Below, piece after piece: positions 24,427-33,600 of a stretch of 64,000 bases of DNA. Numbering within the stretch: the stretch's first letter is position 1; every line of letters begins with the position of its first letter. Under the pieces are notes generated by a model that had not been told where the DNA came from, ran no database searches, and was given only the letters and a program-made list of their open reading frames with translations. Position numbers and translations under genes: made by a program. The stretch is from Pseudokineococcus lusitanus (GTDB lineage Bacteria; Actinomycetota; Actinomycetes; Actinomycetales; Quadrisphaeraceae). The DNA is taken from positions 434,001 to 498,000 of the forward strand of contig NZ_RJKN01000002.1 in NCBI RefSeq assembly GCF_003751265.1, written 5' to 3'.

Positions 24427-24468
24427 GGGCCCCCGCCCCCGCCGGTGGTCCGGCGTGGACGGGGGCCC
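24427..24468. terminator. Hairpin downstream of the BrkB gene
   Basis: Arms 24427-24445 and 24450-24468 pair at 17 of 19 positions around TGGT, ending 18 bp beyond the BrkB stop on the minus strand. G-C-only stem with no U tract. Confidence 0.6.
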
Positions 24469-24486
24469 GTGGCTCCCGGCCGCGCG

Positions 24487-25590
24487 TCAGCGGTCCGTGC
24501 CGCCGCGGCGGTCGTCGCCCTCCGCGCGGTCCTGCTCGGCGCCGACGCGCAGCGCCCAGCCGCGGTCGACGTCCTTGGCCTCGGCGGCCGCCTTCTTGTC
24601 GCTCGCGCGGGTGTCGCGCGGCGGCAGCTGGACGCTCTCCTCGGCGGCGATGCCCGCCTGCAGCTCGCGGCCGCGCTCGACCTCGGCGTCCACCTCGGCG
24701 CCCAGGAGCAGGGCGATGTTGGTGATCCAAAGCCACAGGAGGAAGACGACGACCCCGGCCAGCGCGCCGTACGTGGCGTCGTAGCTGCTGAAGTTGGTCA
24801 CGTAGACGGCGAAGCCCACGGACGCGACGAGCCACACGACGATGGCGACGACTGACCCGAGGCTGACCCAGCGGAACTTCGGCTGCTGCACGTTCGGCGT
24901 CGCCCAGTACAGGAGGGCGATGACGAGGACGACGACGCCGGCGAGCACCGGCCACTTGGCGATCGACCACACCGTCACGGCGGTGGAGCCCAGGCCCACG
25001 ACGTCGCCGACGGCCTCGGCCACCGGGCCGGAGACGACGACGATGACGAGCGCGACGGCGAGCAGCAGCAGCGCGACGAGGGTCACGAGCAGCATGACGG
25101 GGCGCAGCTTCCACACCGGGCGCCCCTCCTCCACCTCGTAGACGCGGTTCATCGCCCGCGAGAAGGCGCCGACGTACCCGGACGCCGACCAGAGGGCACC
25201 GACGAGACCGATCACGAGGCCGAGCCCCACGGCGGTGCCGCTCTGGGAGTCGACGAAGTTGCCGACCGTGCGCGTCACCGTGTCGGTGGTGTCCTGGTCC
25301 GCCACCGCCCCGACGACCTGGCCGACGACGTCGGTCACCGCGCCGCCCTGGCCGACGAGGCCGAGGAGCGAGACGAGGGCGATGAGGGCGGGGAAGAGCG
25401 CGAGCACCGCGAAGTAGACGAGCGCCGCCGCGAGGTCGGTGCACTGGTCCTTGGAGAACTCGCGCAGGGTGCGCCGCAGGACGTACTTCAGGGTCGGCTT
25501 GTGCAGGTCCGGCGGGTCGTCCGGCTTGCGGGGGTCGTCCGGGTCCGGGGCCGTCCGGCCCTTCTGCTGCGTCTGCTGGTGGTCGGCCAT
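24487..25590 (-). CDS. YihY/BrkB family inner membrane protein
   Basis: A 367-residue membrane protein with six hydrophobic segments. Family landmarks are LAAALVYFAVLALFPALIAL in the first helix, LWSASGYVGAFSRAMNRVYEV and YGALAGVVVFLLWLWITN. The N-terminal about 35 residues and C-terminal about 60 are charged and cytoplasmic. Once called ribonuclease BN, the family is now regarded as transporters or membrane proteins of unknown substrate. ATG at 25590 replaces an upstream in-frame codon without signal. Confidence 0.92.
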   Translation of the reverse strand: MADHQQTQQKGRTAPDPDDPRKPDDPPDLHKPTLKYVLRRTLREFSKDQCTDLAAALVYFAVLALFPALIALVSLLGLVGQGGAVTDVVGQVVGAVADQDTTDTVTRTVGNFVDSQSGTAVGLGLVIGLVGALWSASGYVGAFSRAMNRVYEVEEGRPVWKLRPVMLLVTLVALLLLAVALVIVVVSGPVAEAVGDVVGLGSTAVTVWSIAKWPVLAGVVVLVIALLYWATPNVQQPKFRWVSLGSVVAIVVWLVASVGFAVYVTNFSSYDATYGALAGVVVFLLWLWITNIALLLGAEVDAEVERGRELQAGIAAEESVQLPPRDTRASDKKAAAEAKDVDRGWALRVGAEQDRAEGDDRRGGTDR

Positions 25591-25778
25591 GGTCGAGCTC
25601 GCTCCCGCTGGTGCTGCAGCCCCGTGCGCCGTCGTCTGGACGCCGTGCCGCGCCCCCACCGTGGCGCTCCCCCGCGGCGGGCGCGACCGGGGCGGCCGCT
25701 GGGCCGGACGGCTCGTCGCTCCCCCGACCGCCGCGCCCGGCGCTCAAGGCGGGACGCCGTCGCGCCGATCCCCTGCCC

Positions 25779-27638
25779 GTGAGCGCCCCCTCCTCCACCA
25801 CCGCCGGCCGCGGACGACGCCTCGCGGCGGGGCTGCACGCCGCCCTCCGGCCGGCCGCCGGCACGCCGCCGGTGGCGGTCGTCGGGCAGCGCCGTCGGCG
25901 CCGGCGCGTCCAGGGCCTGCTCACCGGGCTGCTCGTGGCGCACGTCGCCCTGCTCGACGTCGTCATGTCGCTCGGCGACGCCCCGGGCACGCCGGCGCTC
26001 GCGGCGGCGACCGTCCTCGTCCTCGCGCTGCTCGCCGTCACGGCCGCCCCGCTGCTCCTGCCCGCCGCCCGCGTCCCTCACCGGGCGGCCACCGCCGCCG
26101 CGGCCGTCGGCCTCCTCGTCGCGGCCGTCGCCACGGGCACCGCCTGGCCCGCCCTCCCCGTGGCGGCCACGACGGCGCACGTCCTCCTCCTCGTGGTCGT
26201 CGTCGTCGCCGTCGCTGCCGTCGGGCACCCCGGGCCCGGCGCCCGCCGCCGCGGCGACGCGCCCCTCGTCGTCCACGTCGACGACGCCGAGGCCCTCCGC
26301 GACCTCCTCGTCGACCGCCTCGCCGCCCGCCCCGGCCGCCCGCTCGCGCTGCTGCGGGTCCGCCTCGAGGCCGGCGAGGGCCCGGACGGCGCCGGCACGG
26401 ACCCCGACGACGTGCTCCACGCCGTCACCGCCCGCACCGCCGGGGTCCTGCGCGGGGACGACGTCGTCGTCCGCCTCCCCTGCGGCGACCTCGCCGTCCT
26501 CCTCGACGGCGGCACCGCGGACTCGGCCCGCCGGGTCGGCGAGCGCGTGCGCACCGTCCTCGTCAGCGGGGTCGTCGTCGCCGGCGCCCTCGTCGACGTC
26601 GACGCCGCCGTCGGCGCCGGACGCGCCGTGACGGCCGCCCCCGGCGAGCGCTCGGCCGCCGCGGACGCGGACCGCCTGCTCGCCCAGGTGGAGGCCGCCC
26701 TCGACGTGGCGCGCGAGACCGGCACGGGGGTCGCCGTCGTCGACCCCGACGAGCGCGAGGGCGCCCGCCTCGCCGACCTCGCCCTCCTGCGCGCCGACCT
26801 CCGCGCCGCCCTCGACGCCGACGAGGAGCCGGACGCCGCCGCGCCGTCCGTGCTCGACGTCCGCTGGACCCCCCGCTTCGACGTCCGCCGCGGGCGGTGG
26901 ACGACGGCGACCGCCGAGCTCGTGTGGCACCGGCCCGACGCCGCCGGCCGGGCGCCCGCGCCCCTCGAGCTCGGCGCCGGCACCTCGCTGGCCCCCGACC
27001 TCTTCTCCCTGCTCCTCGGCCGCGCGGTGGCGGCCGCCGCCGCGTGGCGCCGCGACGGCGTCCCCGTCGTCGCCGCGGTGGCCCTGCCCGCGGGGGCGCT
27101 GGGCCGCCAGGGCCTCGTCGACCTCGTCACCGAGGCCCTGGCCGGCTCGGGCGCCGCGCCCGCCGACCTGCGCCTGCTCGTGGCCGACGCCGACGTGGCG
27201 CGCGACCCCTCCGCCGCCGCGACCGCGCTCGCCCGGCTCTCCGTCCTCGGCGTCGCGGTCGCCGTCACGGGCCTCGGCGCCAGCAGCTCGTCGGTCGCCT
27301 CCCTCGGCTCGCTGCCGGTGGACGAGGTCGTCGTCGACCCGGCGCTCGTCTGCTCCACGGCCGCCGGCCGCGAGGAGGACGCCCGGCTCGTCCGGGCCGT
27401 CGTCGGCCTGGGCCACGGCCTGGGCCTGCGGGTCGTCGCCGCGGGCGTCCACGACGAGCGCGTGCACCGCGCCGTCGTCGGCCTCGGCTGCGACGCCGTG
27501 CAGGGGGCGCACGTGGCGCCGGCGACCGGCTCGGCGGCGGACGTCACCGCCCTCGTGCGCGGCGCGTCGGGCGCCGAGCTGCTCGCCCCCGCGCGCCGTC
27601 CGCTGCTGCCCTCGCCCCGGCGCCCCGAGGGCGCCTGA
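25779..27638 (+). CDS. Membrane-anchored degenerate GGDEF-EAL protein
   Basis: About 619 residues from GTG 25779. The first 170 residues hold about five or six hydrophobic helices. The next region has diguanylate cyclase fold landmarks, but the active-site GGDEF is replaced by CGDLA (in RLPCGDLAVLL, about 232-242). The C-terminal half aligns with EAL domains (RWTPRFDVRRGRW, then ATAELVWHRPD, about 380), where the EAL signature is ELV and the metal-binding residues appear to be lost. It is therefore likely a catalytically dead c-di-GMP-type sensor or binding protein. It diverges from brkB. Confidence 0.8.
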   Translation: MSAPSSTTAGRGRRLAAGLHAALRPAAGTPPVAVVGQRRRRRRVQGLLTGLLVAHVALLDVVMSLGDAPGTPALAAATVLVLALLAVTAAPLLLPAARVPHRAATAAAAVGLLVAAVATGTAWPALPVAATTAHVLLLVVVVVAVAAVGHPGPGARRRGDAPLVVHVDDAEALRDLLVDRLAARPGRPLALLRVRLEAGEGPDGAGTDPDDVLHAVTARTAGVLRGDDVVVRLPCGDLAVLLDGGTADSARRVGERVRTVLVSGVVVAGALVDVDAAVGAGRAVTAAPGERSAAADADRLLAQVEAALDVARETGTGVAVVDPDEREGARLADLALLRADLRAALDADEEPDAAAPSVLDVRWTPRFDVRRGRWTTATAELVWHRPDAAGRAPAPLELGAGTSLAPDLFSLLLGRAVAAAAAWRRDGVPVVAAVALPAGALGRQGLVDLVTEALAGSGAAPADLRLLVADADVARDPSAAATALARLSVLGVAVAVTGLGASSSSVASLGSLPVDEVVVDPALVCSTAAGREEDARLVRAVVGLGHGLGLRVVAAGVHDERVHRAVVGLGCDAVQGAHVAPATGSAADVTALVRGASGAELLAPARRPLLPSPRRPEGA

Positions 27639-27665
27639 GCCGGCTCCCGCGGAGGGGCGCCGCCG

Positions 27666-28064
27666 TCAGTCCTCGACGGCGAAGAAGTCCGACATCGCGG
27701 TGATCTCGAGCATCTGCACGACCGGCCGGGACGGGCGCACGAGCCGCACCTTCTCCTGCCGCCCCCGTGCGGCCACGGCAGCGGTGATGAGGCAGTGGAG
27801 CCCCATCGAGTCGATGAAGGTGACGTCGCCGGAGTGCACCGTGGCGACGGTCCGCAGCCGCTCGTCGAGGTCCGGGCCGGCCGTCTCGACGGCGTGGAGG
27901 TCCACCTCGCCGCGGAGGAAGAGCGTGCCCGTGCCGTCGTCGGCGGTGACGACCTCGAGCGACGGGAGCGGCCCGTCGTGCGACGCGGCGACCTCGTGCG
28001 GGGCGACCGGCGTGCCCTCGTCGGGCGCGCTGCCAGGTCGTCCGAGGTCGCTCACGCCCCCCAT
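27666..28064 (-). CDS. STAS-domain protein (anti-anti-sigma factor-like)
   Basis: About 132 residues from ATG 28064 (GAGG upstream); GTG 28055 is an alternative. The STAS fold reads LFLRGEVDLHAVETAGPDL, then FIDSMGLHCLITA, where the Ser in DSMGL is the usual phosphorylation site. A 35-residue disordered N-terminus precedes it. It would bind or release an RsbW-type kinase. It converges with the GGDEF-EAL gene and is transcribed divergently from cardiolipin synthase. Confidence 0.9.
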   Translation of the reverse strand: MGGVSDLGRPGSAPDEGTPVAPHEVAASHDGPLPSLEVVTADDGTGTLFLRGEVDLHAVETAGPDLDERLRTVATVHSGDVTFIDSMGLHCLITAAVAARGRQEKVRLVRPSRPVVQMLEITAMSDFFAVED

Positions 28065-28201
28065 GGTGGCGCCTCGACGCGCTCCGGGCACACGCAGGCC
28101 CCGGCCTCGCGCCGCCGCGGACGCCGACGGGCGCTCCCCCGCGGCCCTCCTAGGCTCGCCCCGTGCGGCCAGGACGGTCGCCGTCCACCCCCGGAGTGTC
28201 C

Positions 28202-29800
28202 GTGACGACAGGCCTGCCCCTCCCCGTCCTCGGCGGCATCTCGCTGCCGGACGTGCCCGACGTCCTGCCCGACGTCGACCTCCCCGGCCTCGACCTCTCG
28301 GGCCCCGTGGGGCGCATCGACCTCTCGGAGCTGTCGCTCACCCTCGCCGCCGTCGTCGCGGTGGTCGACCTCGTCCTCCGCGTCGTGGCCCTCGTCGTCG
28401 TGCCGCGGGACCGCCGGCCGTCGTCGGCCATGGCCTGGCTGCTGCTCATCTTCTTCGTGCCCTCGCTGGGCGTCATCGCCTTCCTGCTCATCGGGAGCCC
28501 GAAGCTGCCGCGGCACCGCCGCGAGAAGCAGGCGAGCATGAACCGGCTCATCGAGGAGGCCGCCCGGGACGCGGAGGACGTCGTCGTCGACCACCCGTGG
28601 CCGGCCTGGGTCGAGGGCGTCACCCGCCTCAACCACCTGCTGGGCGCCATGCCGCTCCTCACGGGCAACGCGGCGCGGGTCGTCCCCGACTACGACGACC
28701 AGCTGCGGGTGCTCGCCGAGGAGATCGGCCGGGCACAGCGGTACGCCCACGTCGAGTTCTACATCCTGTCCTTCGACGAGGCCACGGCCCCCGTCTTCGC
28801 CGCCATGGAGGACGCCGTCCGGCGCGGCGTGCGGGTCCGCCTCCTGCTCGACCACATCGGCTCGTGGCGCTACCCGTCCTACAAGAAGACGAAGGCCGAG
28901 CTCGACCGGATCGGCGTCCAGTGGGAGCTCATGCTCCCGGTGCAGCCGCTCAAGGGCCGCTACCAGCGGCCCGACCTGCGCAACCACCGGAAGCTCGTCG
29001 TCGTCGACGGCGAGCGCGCCGTCATCGGCTCGCTCAACCTCATCGACCGCACCTACGGCAAGCGCGCCAGCCCGCGCTCGCGGCGGATGCTGTGGCAGGA
29101 CGTGCTCGTCGTCCTCGAGGGACCCGTCGTCGCCGAGGTCGACGCGCTCTTCGTCACCGACTGGTACAGCGAGACCGACGAGCTCATCGACGAGCGCGAC
29201 CCCGACGGCGAGACGCCGCCGGGCCCCCTCGACCGGGAGCCGGCGGGCGACCTGCACTGCCAGGTCGTGCCCAGCGGGCCCGGCTTCGAGGGCCAGAACA
29301 ACCTCAAGATGTTCAACAGCCTCATCTACGGCGCGCAGCGGCGGCTGTCGATCACGAGCCCCTACTTCGTCCCGGACGAGTCGCTGCTGACCGCGGTGAC
29401 GACGGCCGCCGAGCGCGGCGTCCAGGTGGAGCTCTTCGTCGGCGAGGTGGGCGACCAGTTCCTCGTCTTCCACGCGCAGCGCTCGTACTACGAGGCGCTG
29501 CTGCGGGCCGGCGTGAAGATCTGGCTGTACCCGGCGCCGTACGTCCTCCACGCCAAGCACCTCACGGTGGACGAGGAGATCTCCGTCGTCGGCTCGAGCA
29601 ACCTCGACATCCGCTCCTTCGAGCTGGACCTCGAGCTGATGCTGCTCGTCCTCGGGCGCGGCTTCGCGGATCAGATGCGGGACGTCGAGGACGCCTACCG
29701 GCGCCGCAGCCGCGAGCTGACGCTCGAGGAGTGGTCCGAGCGGGGCTTCTGGCGGCGCCTGGCCGACGACCTCGCGCGCCTCACCTCCGCCGTGCAGTGA
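28202..29800 (+). CDS. cls: Cardiolipin synthase (phospholipase D superfamily)
   Basis: About 532 residues from GTG 28202, which has GGAG five bases upstream; GTG 28163 is also open. Two hydrophobic segments near the N-terminus anchor it (LAAVVAVVDLVLRVVALVVV and MAWLLLIFFVPSLGVIAFLL). Two HKD motifs are complete: NHRKLVVVDGERAVIGSLN and HAKHLTVDEEISVVGSSNLD. It joins phosphatidylglycerol units at the membrane. Bacterial-type (PLD) cardiolipin synthase is notable because many actinobacteria use the CDP-alcohol type instead. Confidence 0.92.
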   Translation: MTTGLPLPVLGGISLPDVPDVLPDVDLPGLDLSGPVGRIDLSELSLTLAAVVAVVDLVLRVVALVVVPRDRRPSSAMAWLLLIFFVPSLGVIAFLLIGSPKLPRHRREKQASMNRLIEEAARDAEDVVVDHPWPAWVEGVTRLNHLLGAMPLLTGNAARVVPDYDDQLRVLAEEIGRAQRYAHVEFYILSFDEATAPVFAAMEDAVRRGVRVRLLLDHIGSWRYPSYKKTKAELDRIGVQWELMLPVQPLKGRYQRPDLRNHRKLVVVDGERAVIGSLNLIDRTYGKRASPRSRRMLWQDVLVVLEGPVVAEVDALFVTDWYSETDELIDERDPDGETPPGPLDREPAGDLHCQVVPSGPGFEGQNNLKMFNSLIYGAQRRLSITSPYFVPDESLLTAVTTAAERGVQVELFVGEVGDQFLVFHAQRSYYEALLRAGVKIWLYPAPYVLHAKHLTVDEEISVVGSSNLDIRSFELDLELMLLVLGRGFADQMRDVEDAYRRRSRELTLEEWSERGFWRRLADDLARLTSAVQ

Positions 29801-29815
29801 CGCCGGGCGGCCCCG

Positions 29816-30022
29816 TCAGCGGAGGCCGGCGCGGCGGGCCCGGTCGGTGCCCTCGGCAGGGATGAGGACCCACAGGACGGCGTAGACGACGACCTGCGTC
29901 CCCGGGAGCAGGAACGACAGGACGAAGAGGAACCGCACGAGGCCGGTGCCGAGGCCGAAGCGGCGGGCGAGGGCGGCGCAGACGCCGGCGACGACGCGGC
30001 CGGAGCGGGGACGGACGAGCAC
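29816..30022 (-). CDS. PspC domain protein
   Basis: A 68-residue membrane protein consisting of one PspC domain: RPRSGRVVAGVCAALARRFG followed by a long hydrophobic helix and VVYAVLWVLIPAEG. In enterobacteria PspC senses envelope stress, and in actinobacteria stand-alone copies are common. Start at GTG with GAGGAGACCCC directly upstream. It converges closely (15 bp) on cls. Confidence 0.9.
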   Translation of the reverse strand: MLVRPRSGRVVAGVCAALARRFGLGTGLVRFLFVLSFLLPGTQVVVYAVLWVLIPAEGTDRARRAGLR

Positions 30023-30119
30023 GGGGTCTCCTCGGGACGGACGGCCCCGGCGCGGGACCGCGCCGGTCCGCCAGCGTCCCAGCGCCCCCGCCGGTCCGCA
30101 CGACGTCGCGGCCGGGCCG

Positions 30120-30557
30120 TCAGGCGGGGCGGAGCTGCTCCGCGGCGAGCCAGGTCTCCACGACCGTGAGCATGTCGCCGTCCCCCAGCGCGTAGACGAC
30201 GCGGGCGCGCCAGCCCTCCGGCGTCGCCCGCCACTCGGCGACGACGCCCGCGTACGGCTCGTCGTCCTCGCCGGCGGCCCCGTCCGCCCCGTCCGCCGGG
30301 ACGTCCCCGACGTCGCCGGGCAGCACCCAGCAGTGCCGGTGCGCGCGGCGCAGCTCCGCGGGGTCGGGCAGCGCGGCGGGACCGCGCGGCTCGGGCACGC
30401 GCTCCTCGACCGGCGGCGGCCCCACGGGCCCGGACGGCCCCGAGGACGCCGCCCCGCCCGGTCCGCGGCTGCGCCCGAGCAGGGCGTCGCCCGCCGCCGT
30501 ACCGCCCGACGACGCCCCGCGCCGGGGTCCGCGCCCGGCCGTCATGCCCCCTGCCAT
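30120..30557 (-). CDS. HCWVL-core protein with a perfect LexA box upstream (paralogue 2)
   Basis: Protein of 145 residues from ATG 30557 (ATG 30545 is in frame too). The N-terminal 70 residues are Gly/Pro/Ala-rich and probably disordered. The C-terminal part has HRHCWVLPGDV, an acidic insertion, YAGVVAEW, W-ARVVYALGD and LRPA, aligning with the 4077-4376 protein across its whole core. I do not recognise the family. A perfect SOS palindrome lies 31 bp upstream. The downstream neighbour is pspC on the same strand (97 bp away). Function unknown, and no catalytic residues are evident. Confidence 0.75.
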   Translation of the reverse strand: MAGGMTAGRGPRRGASSGGTAAGDALLGRSRGPGGAASSGPSGPVGPPPVEERVPEPRGPAALPDPAELRRAHRHCWVLPGDVGDVPADGADGAAGEDDEPYAGVVAEWRATPEGWRARVVYALGDGDMLTVVETWLAAEQLRPA

Positions 30558-30588
30558 GCCGCCATGCTGGACCGCCGGCGGCCTCCTG

Positions 30589-30604
30589 TCGAACGCGTGT
30601 TCGA
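30589..30604. promoter_or_regulatory. Perfect LexA (SOS) box
   Basis: TCGAACGCGTGTTCGA is an exact match to the actinobacterial/Gram-positive LexA consensus TCGAAC-N4-GTTCGA and fully palindromic. It lies 31 bp before the HCWVL paralogue 2 start and 46 bp beyond the putA stop, both genes on the minus strand. Confidence 0.8.
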
Positions 30605-30650
30605 GTGCTGGACGGCCGGCGTCCCACCTCCTGGCGGCGGTGCGCCGGGC

Positions 30651-33600
30651 TCAGCCCTCCCGCGGGGCGACGTGCCCGAAGCGGTGCCGCGTGCGGCTGA
30701 TCGCCTGCTCGCGGAGGACGGACAGCATCTCCCGCCGCCCGGCCCGCAGCGCCGGCCCGGCGACGAGGCTGACGCCCGCCCCCGCGGCCGCCACCTGCAC
30801 CGCCCCCTCGGGCGTCCCCAGCAGCCGGACCCGGCTGCCGGTCACGAGGCGCGCGCCGAGCGCGGCGGCGTCCTCGACGACGACCGCGGCCCGCGGCGCC
30901 GGCGCGGCGCCCGCGGCGGCGACCCGGCGCAGCGCCTCGCCGTCGTCCCCCGCGGGCACGCTGACCTCCAGCGGCGTCCCGGCCCGCGCGGCCGCGAGCC
31001 GCAGCCGGGCGACCTCCCGGGGCGTCGTCCCCGGCCCGCACCGCACGAGCAGCGACGGCAGCGGCCGGCGCCGGAAGGTGTTCTCCTCCACCAGCAGCCC
31101 GGTGGCGTCGGTCGCGCGGCCCAGCTCGGTGGCCCAGGCGTGCTCGTCGGAGGCGGCGGCCGCGCGCAGCCACGCGGCGTCGTCGGGCAGCGCCGCCGTC
31201 GTCGCGGCGAGGACGGCGGCCACCTCGGGCGTCACGTCGCCCGCCGTGGTCGTCGGCTGCGCGTCGGCGCCCGCGTCGGCCCACGTCCCCAGCTGCGCGA
31301 CGTAGTCGGGCCCGCCCGCCTTGGCGCCCGGGCCGACGGCCGAGCCGGCCCAGCCGCCGAAGGACTGCCGCTCGACGACCGCCCCGGTGATGTGCCGGTT
31401 GACGTAGGCGTTGCCCACCGGGACCCGCTCGAGCCAGTGCTCGACCTCCGCCTCGTCGAGCGCGTGGAGGCCACCGGTCAGCCCGAAGCCCGTCTCGTGC
31501 GCCACGGCCACGGCCTCGTCGAGGTCCGCCACGGCGACGACGCCGAGCACGGGCCCGAAGCACTCCGTCGTCGCGAACCACGAGCCGCGCCGCACGCCCT
31601 CGCGGACGCCGGGCGACCAGAGCCGGCCGGCGAGGTGCTCGTGCCCGGGGGGCGGCGTGAGCTCGCGCGGCTCGACGAGCCAGCGCTCGCCCGGCTCGAG
31701 CGTCGTCAGCGCGCGGCGCAGGTCGTCGCCGGGCGGCTCGACGAGCGGGCCGACCACGGTGGCGAGGTCCGTCCCCGGGCCCACGGGCAGCGAGCGGACG
31801 GCGTCGGCCAGCTGCCGGCGGAAGCGCTCGGAGCGCGCCACCGACCCGACGAGCACGACGAGGCTCGCCGCCGAGCACTTCTGGCCCGCGTGCCCGAAGG
31901 CGGAGCGGACGACGTCGGCGACGGCGAGGTCGAGGTCGGCCGTCGGCGTGACGACGAGCGCGTTCTTGCCGCTCGTCTCGGCGAGCAGGCGCAGGTCCGG
32001 CCGCCACGAGCGGAACAGCCGCCCCGTCGCCGACGAGCCGGTGAGCACGACGGCGTCGACCGCCGGGTGCGTGACGAGCCGGCGCCCGGCGTCCGCCTCG
32101 TCGGTGCGCAGGAGCTGCAGGACGCCGTCGGGCGCGCCCGCCTCCCCGAGCGCCCGGGTGATCGCCTCGAGGCCCACCTCGACGCACCGCACCGTCTGCG
32201 GGGCGGGCTTGATGACGACGGCGGCCCCCGCGGCCAGGCCGGCGAGCACGCCGCCCAGCGGGATGGCCACGGGGAAGTTCCACGGCGGGGTGACGACGAC
32301 GACGCGCGCCGGCGTGAAGGTCACCGCGTGCTCGCGCTCGGTGGCCTCGAGGTCGAGCGCGCTGCCTGCGTAGTAGCGGGCGAAGTCGACGGCCTCGGAG
32401 ACCTCGGGGTCGGCCTCGGCGACGGTCTTGCCGGCCTCATGCGCCATGACGGCCACGAGGTCGCCGCGGCGCTGCTCGAGCAGGTCGCCGGCGCGCAGGA
32501 GCGCACGCGCGCGCTCGGCGGCGGGGACCCGGGCCCACGCGCGGGCCGCCGCCTGCGCCCGGTCGAGGGCGGCGTCGACCTCCGCCGGGTCGGTGACGAC
32601 CGGCGAGCCGACGGGCCCGGGGTCGCGCCCCAGGACCTCCTGCGCCCACACGCGGTTGGCGGGCAGCGACGGGTCGGTGTCGGGCTCGCCGCGGAAGGGC
32701 GCGTCCTCGCCGGCGACGCGCGGCGCGGGCCCGGCCGCCTCCTCGGCGGGACGGTCCTGGCGGCGGCGCGGCCCGGCCTCGACGGCGAAGCGCCGCTCGA
32801 CCGACGTCCGGAACCGCTGCTCCTGCTCGGCCAGCGGGGCGAGCCCGTCGCCCGACGTCGGCGCGAAGAGCGCGAAGAGGTAGTTCTGCGGCGCCGCGTT
32901 CTCCTCGAGCCGGCGCACGAGGTAGGAGACGGCGACGTCGAAGTCCTCGGGCCGGACGACCGGCGTGTAGAGGACGAGCCGGCCGTCCTCCCCGAGGTCG
33001 GAGCGCACGGCGCGCGCCTGCGCCGGGGCCATGCCCTGGAGCATCTCGACGTCGAGGCCGAGCTCGGCGCCGCGGGCGCGGGCCACCTCGACCGCGAGGG
33101 CGACGTCGGGGAGGTTGTGGCTCGCGACGCCGACCCGCAGCCAGCGGGTGCGCTCGGCGGTCAGCGCCACGTCGAGCAGGCGCACGTACCCGGCGTCGAC
33201 GTCCTCCTTCGAGGTGAAGGGCGCCTGCTCCCAGTCGTGCAGCTCGGCGTCGACCTTCTCCATGGCGAGGTTGGCGCCCTTGACGAGGCGGACCTTGAGC
33301 GGCGCGCCGCCGGCCTCGACGCGGGCGCGGGCCACCGCCGTCAGCCGCTCGAGGGCGGGCAGCGCGTCCGGCAGGTACGCCTGGAGGACGACGCCCGCCT
33401 CGAGGTGCTCGAGCCCCGGCGTCGTGACGACGGCCTCGAAGACGTCGAGCGTGAGGTGCAGGTCCTTGTACTCCTCCATGTCGAGGTTGACGAAGACCTG
33501 CGGCGAGCGGGCCGCGGCGGCGCGGTACAGCGGGAGGAGCCGCTCCACGAGGCGGTCGCGGCTGCCCTCGACGTCCCACGGGACGAGCTGCGCGGCGACG

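Noticed and set aside
24403-24427. Iron-box-like CCTTAGGT...ACCTGAAGG dyad.
   Set aside because: Only the half-sites resemble the DtxR consensus; spacing is wrong and no iron gene follows.
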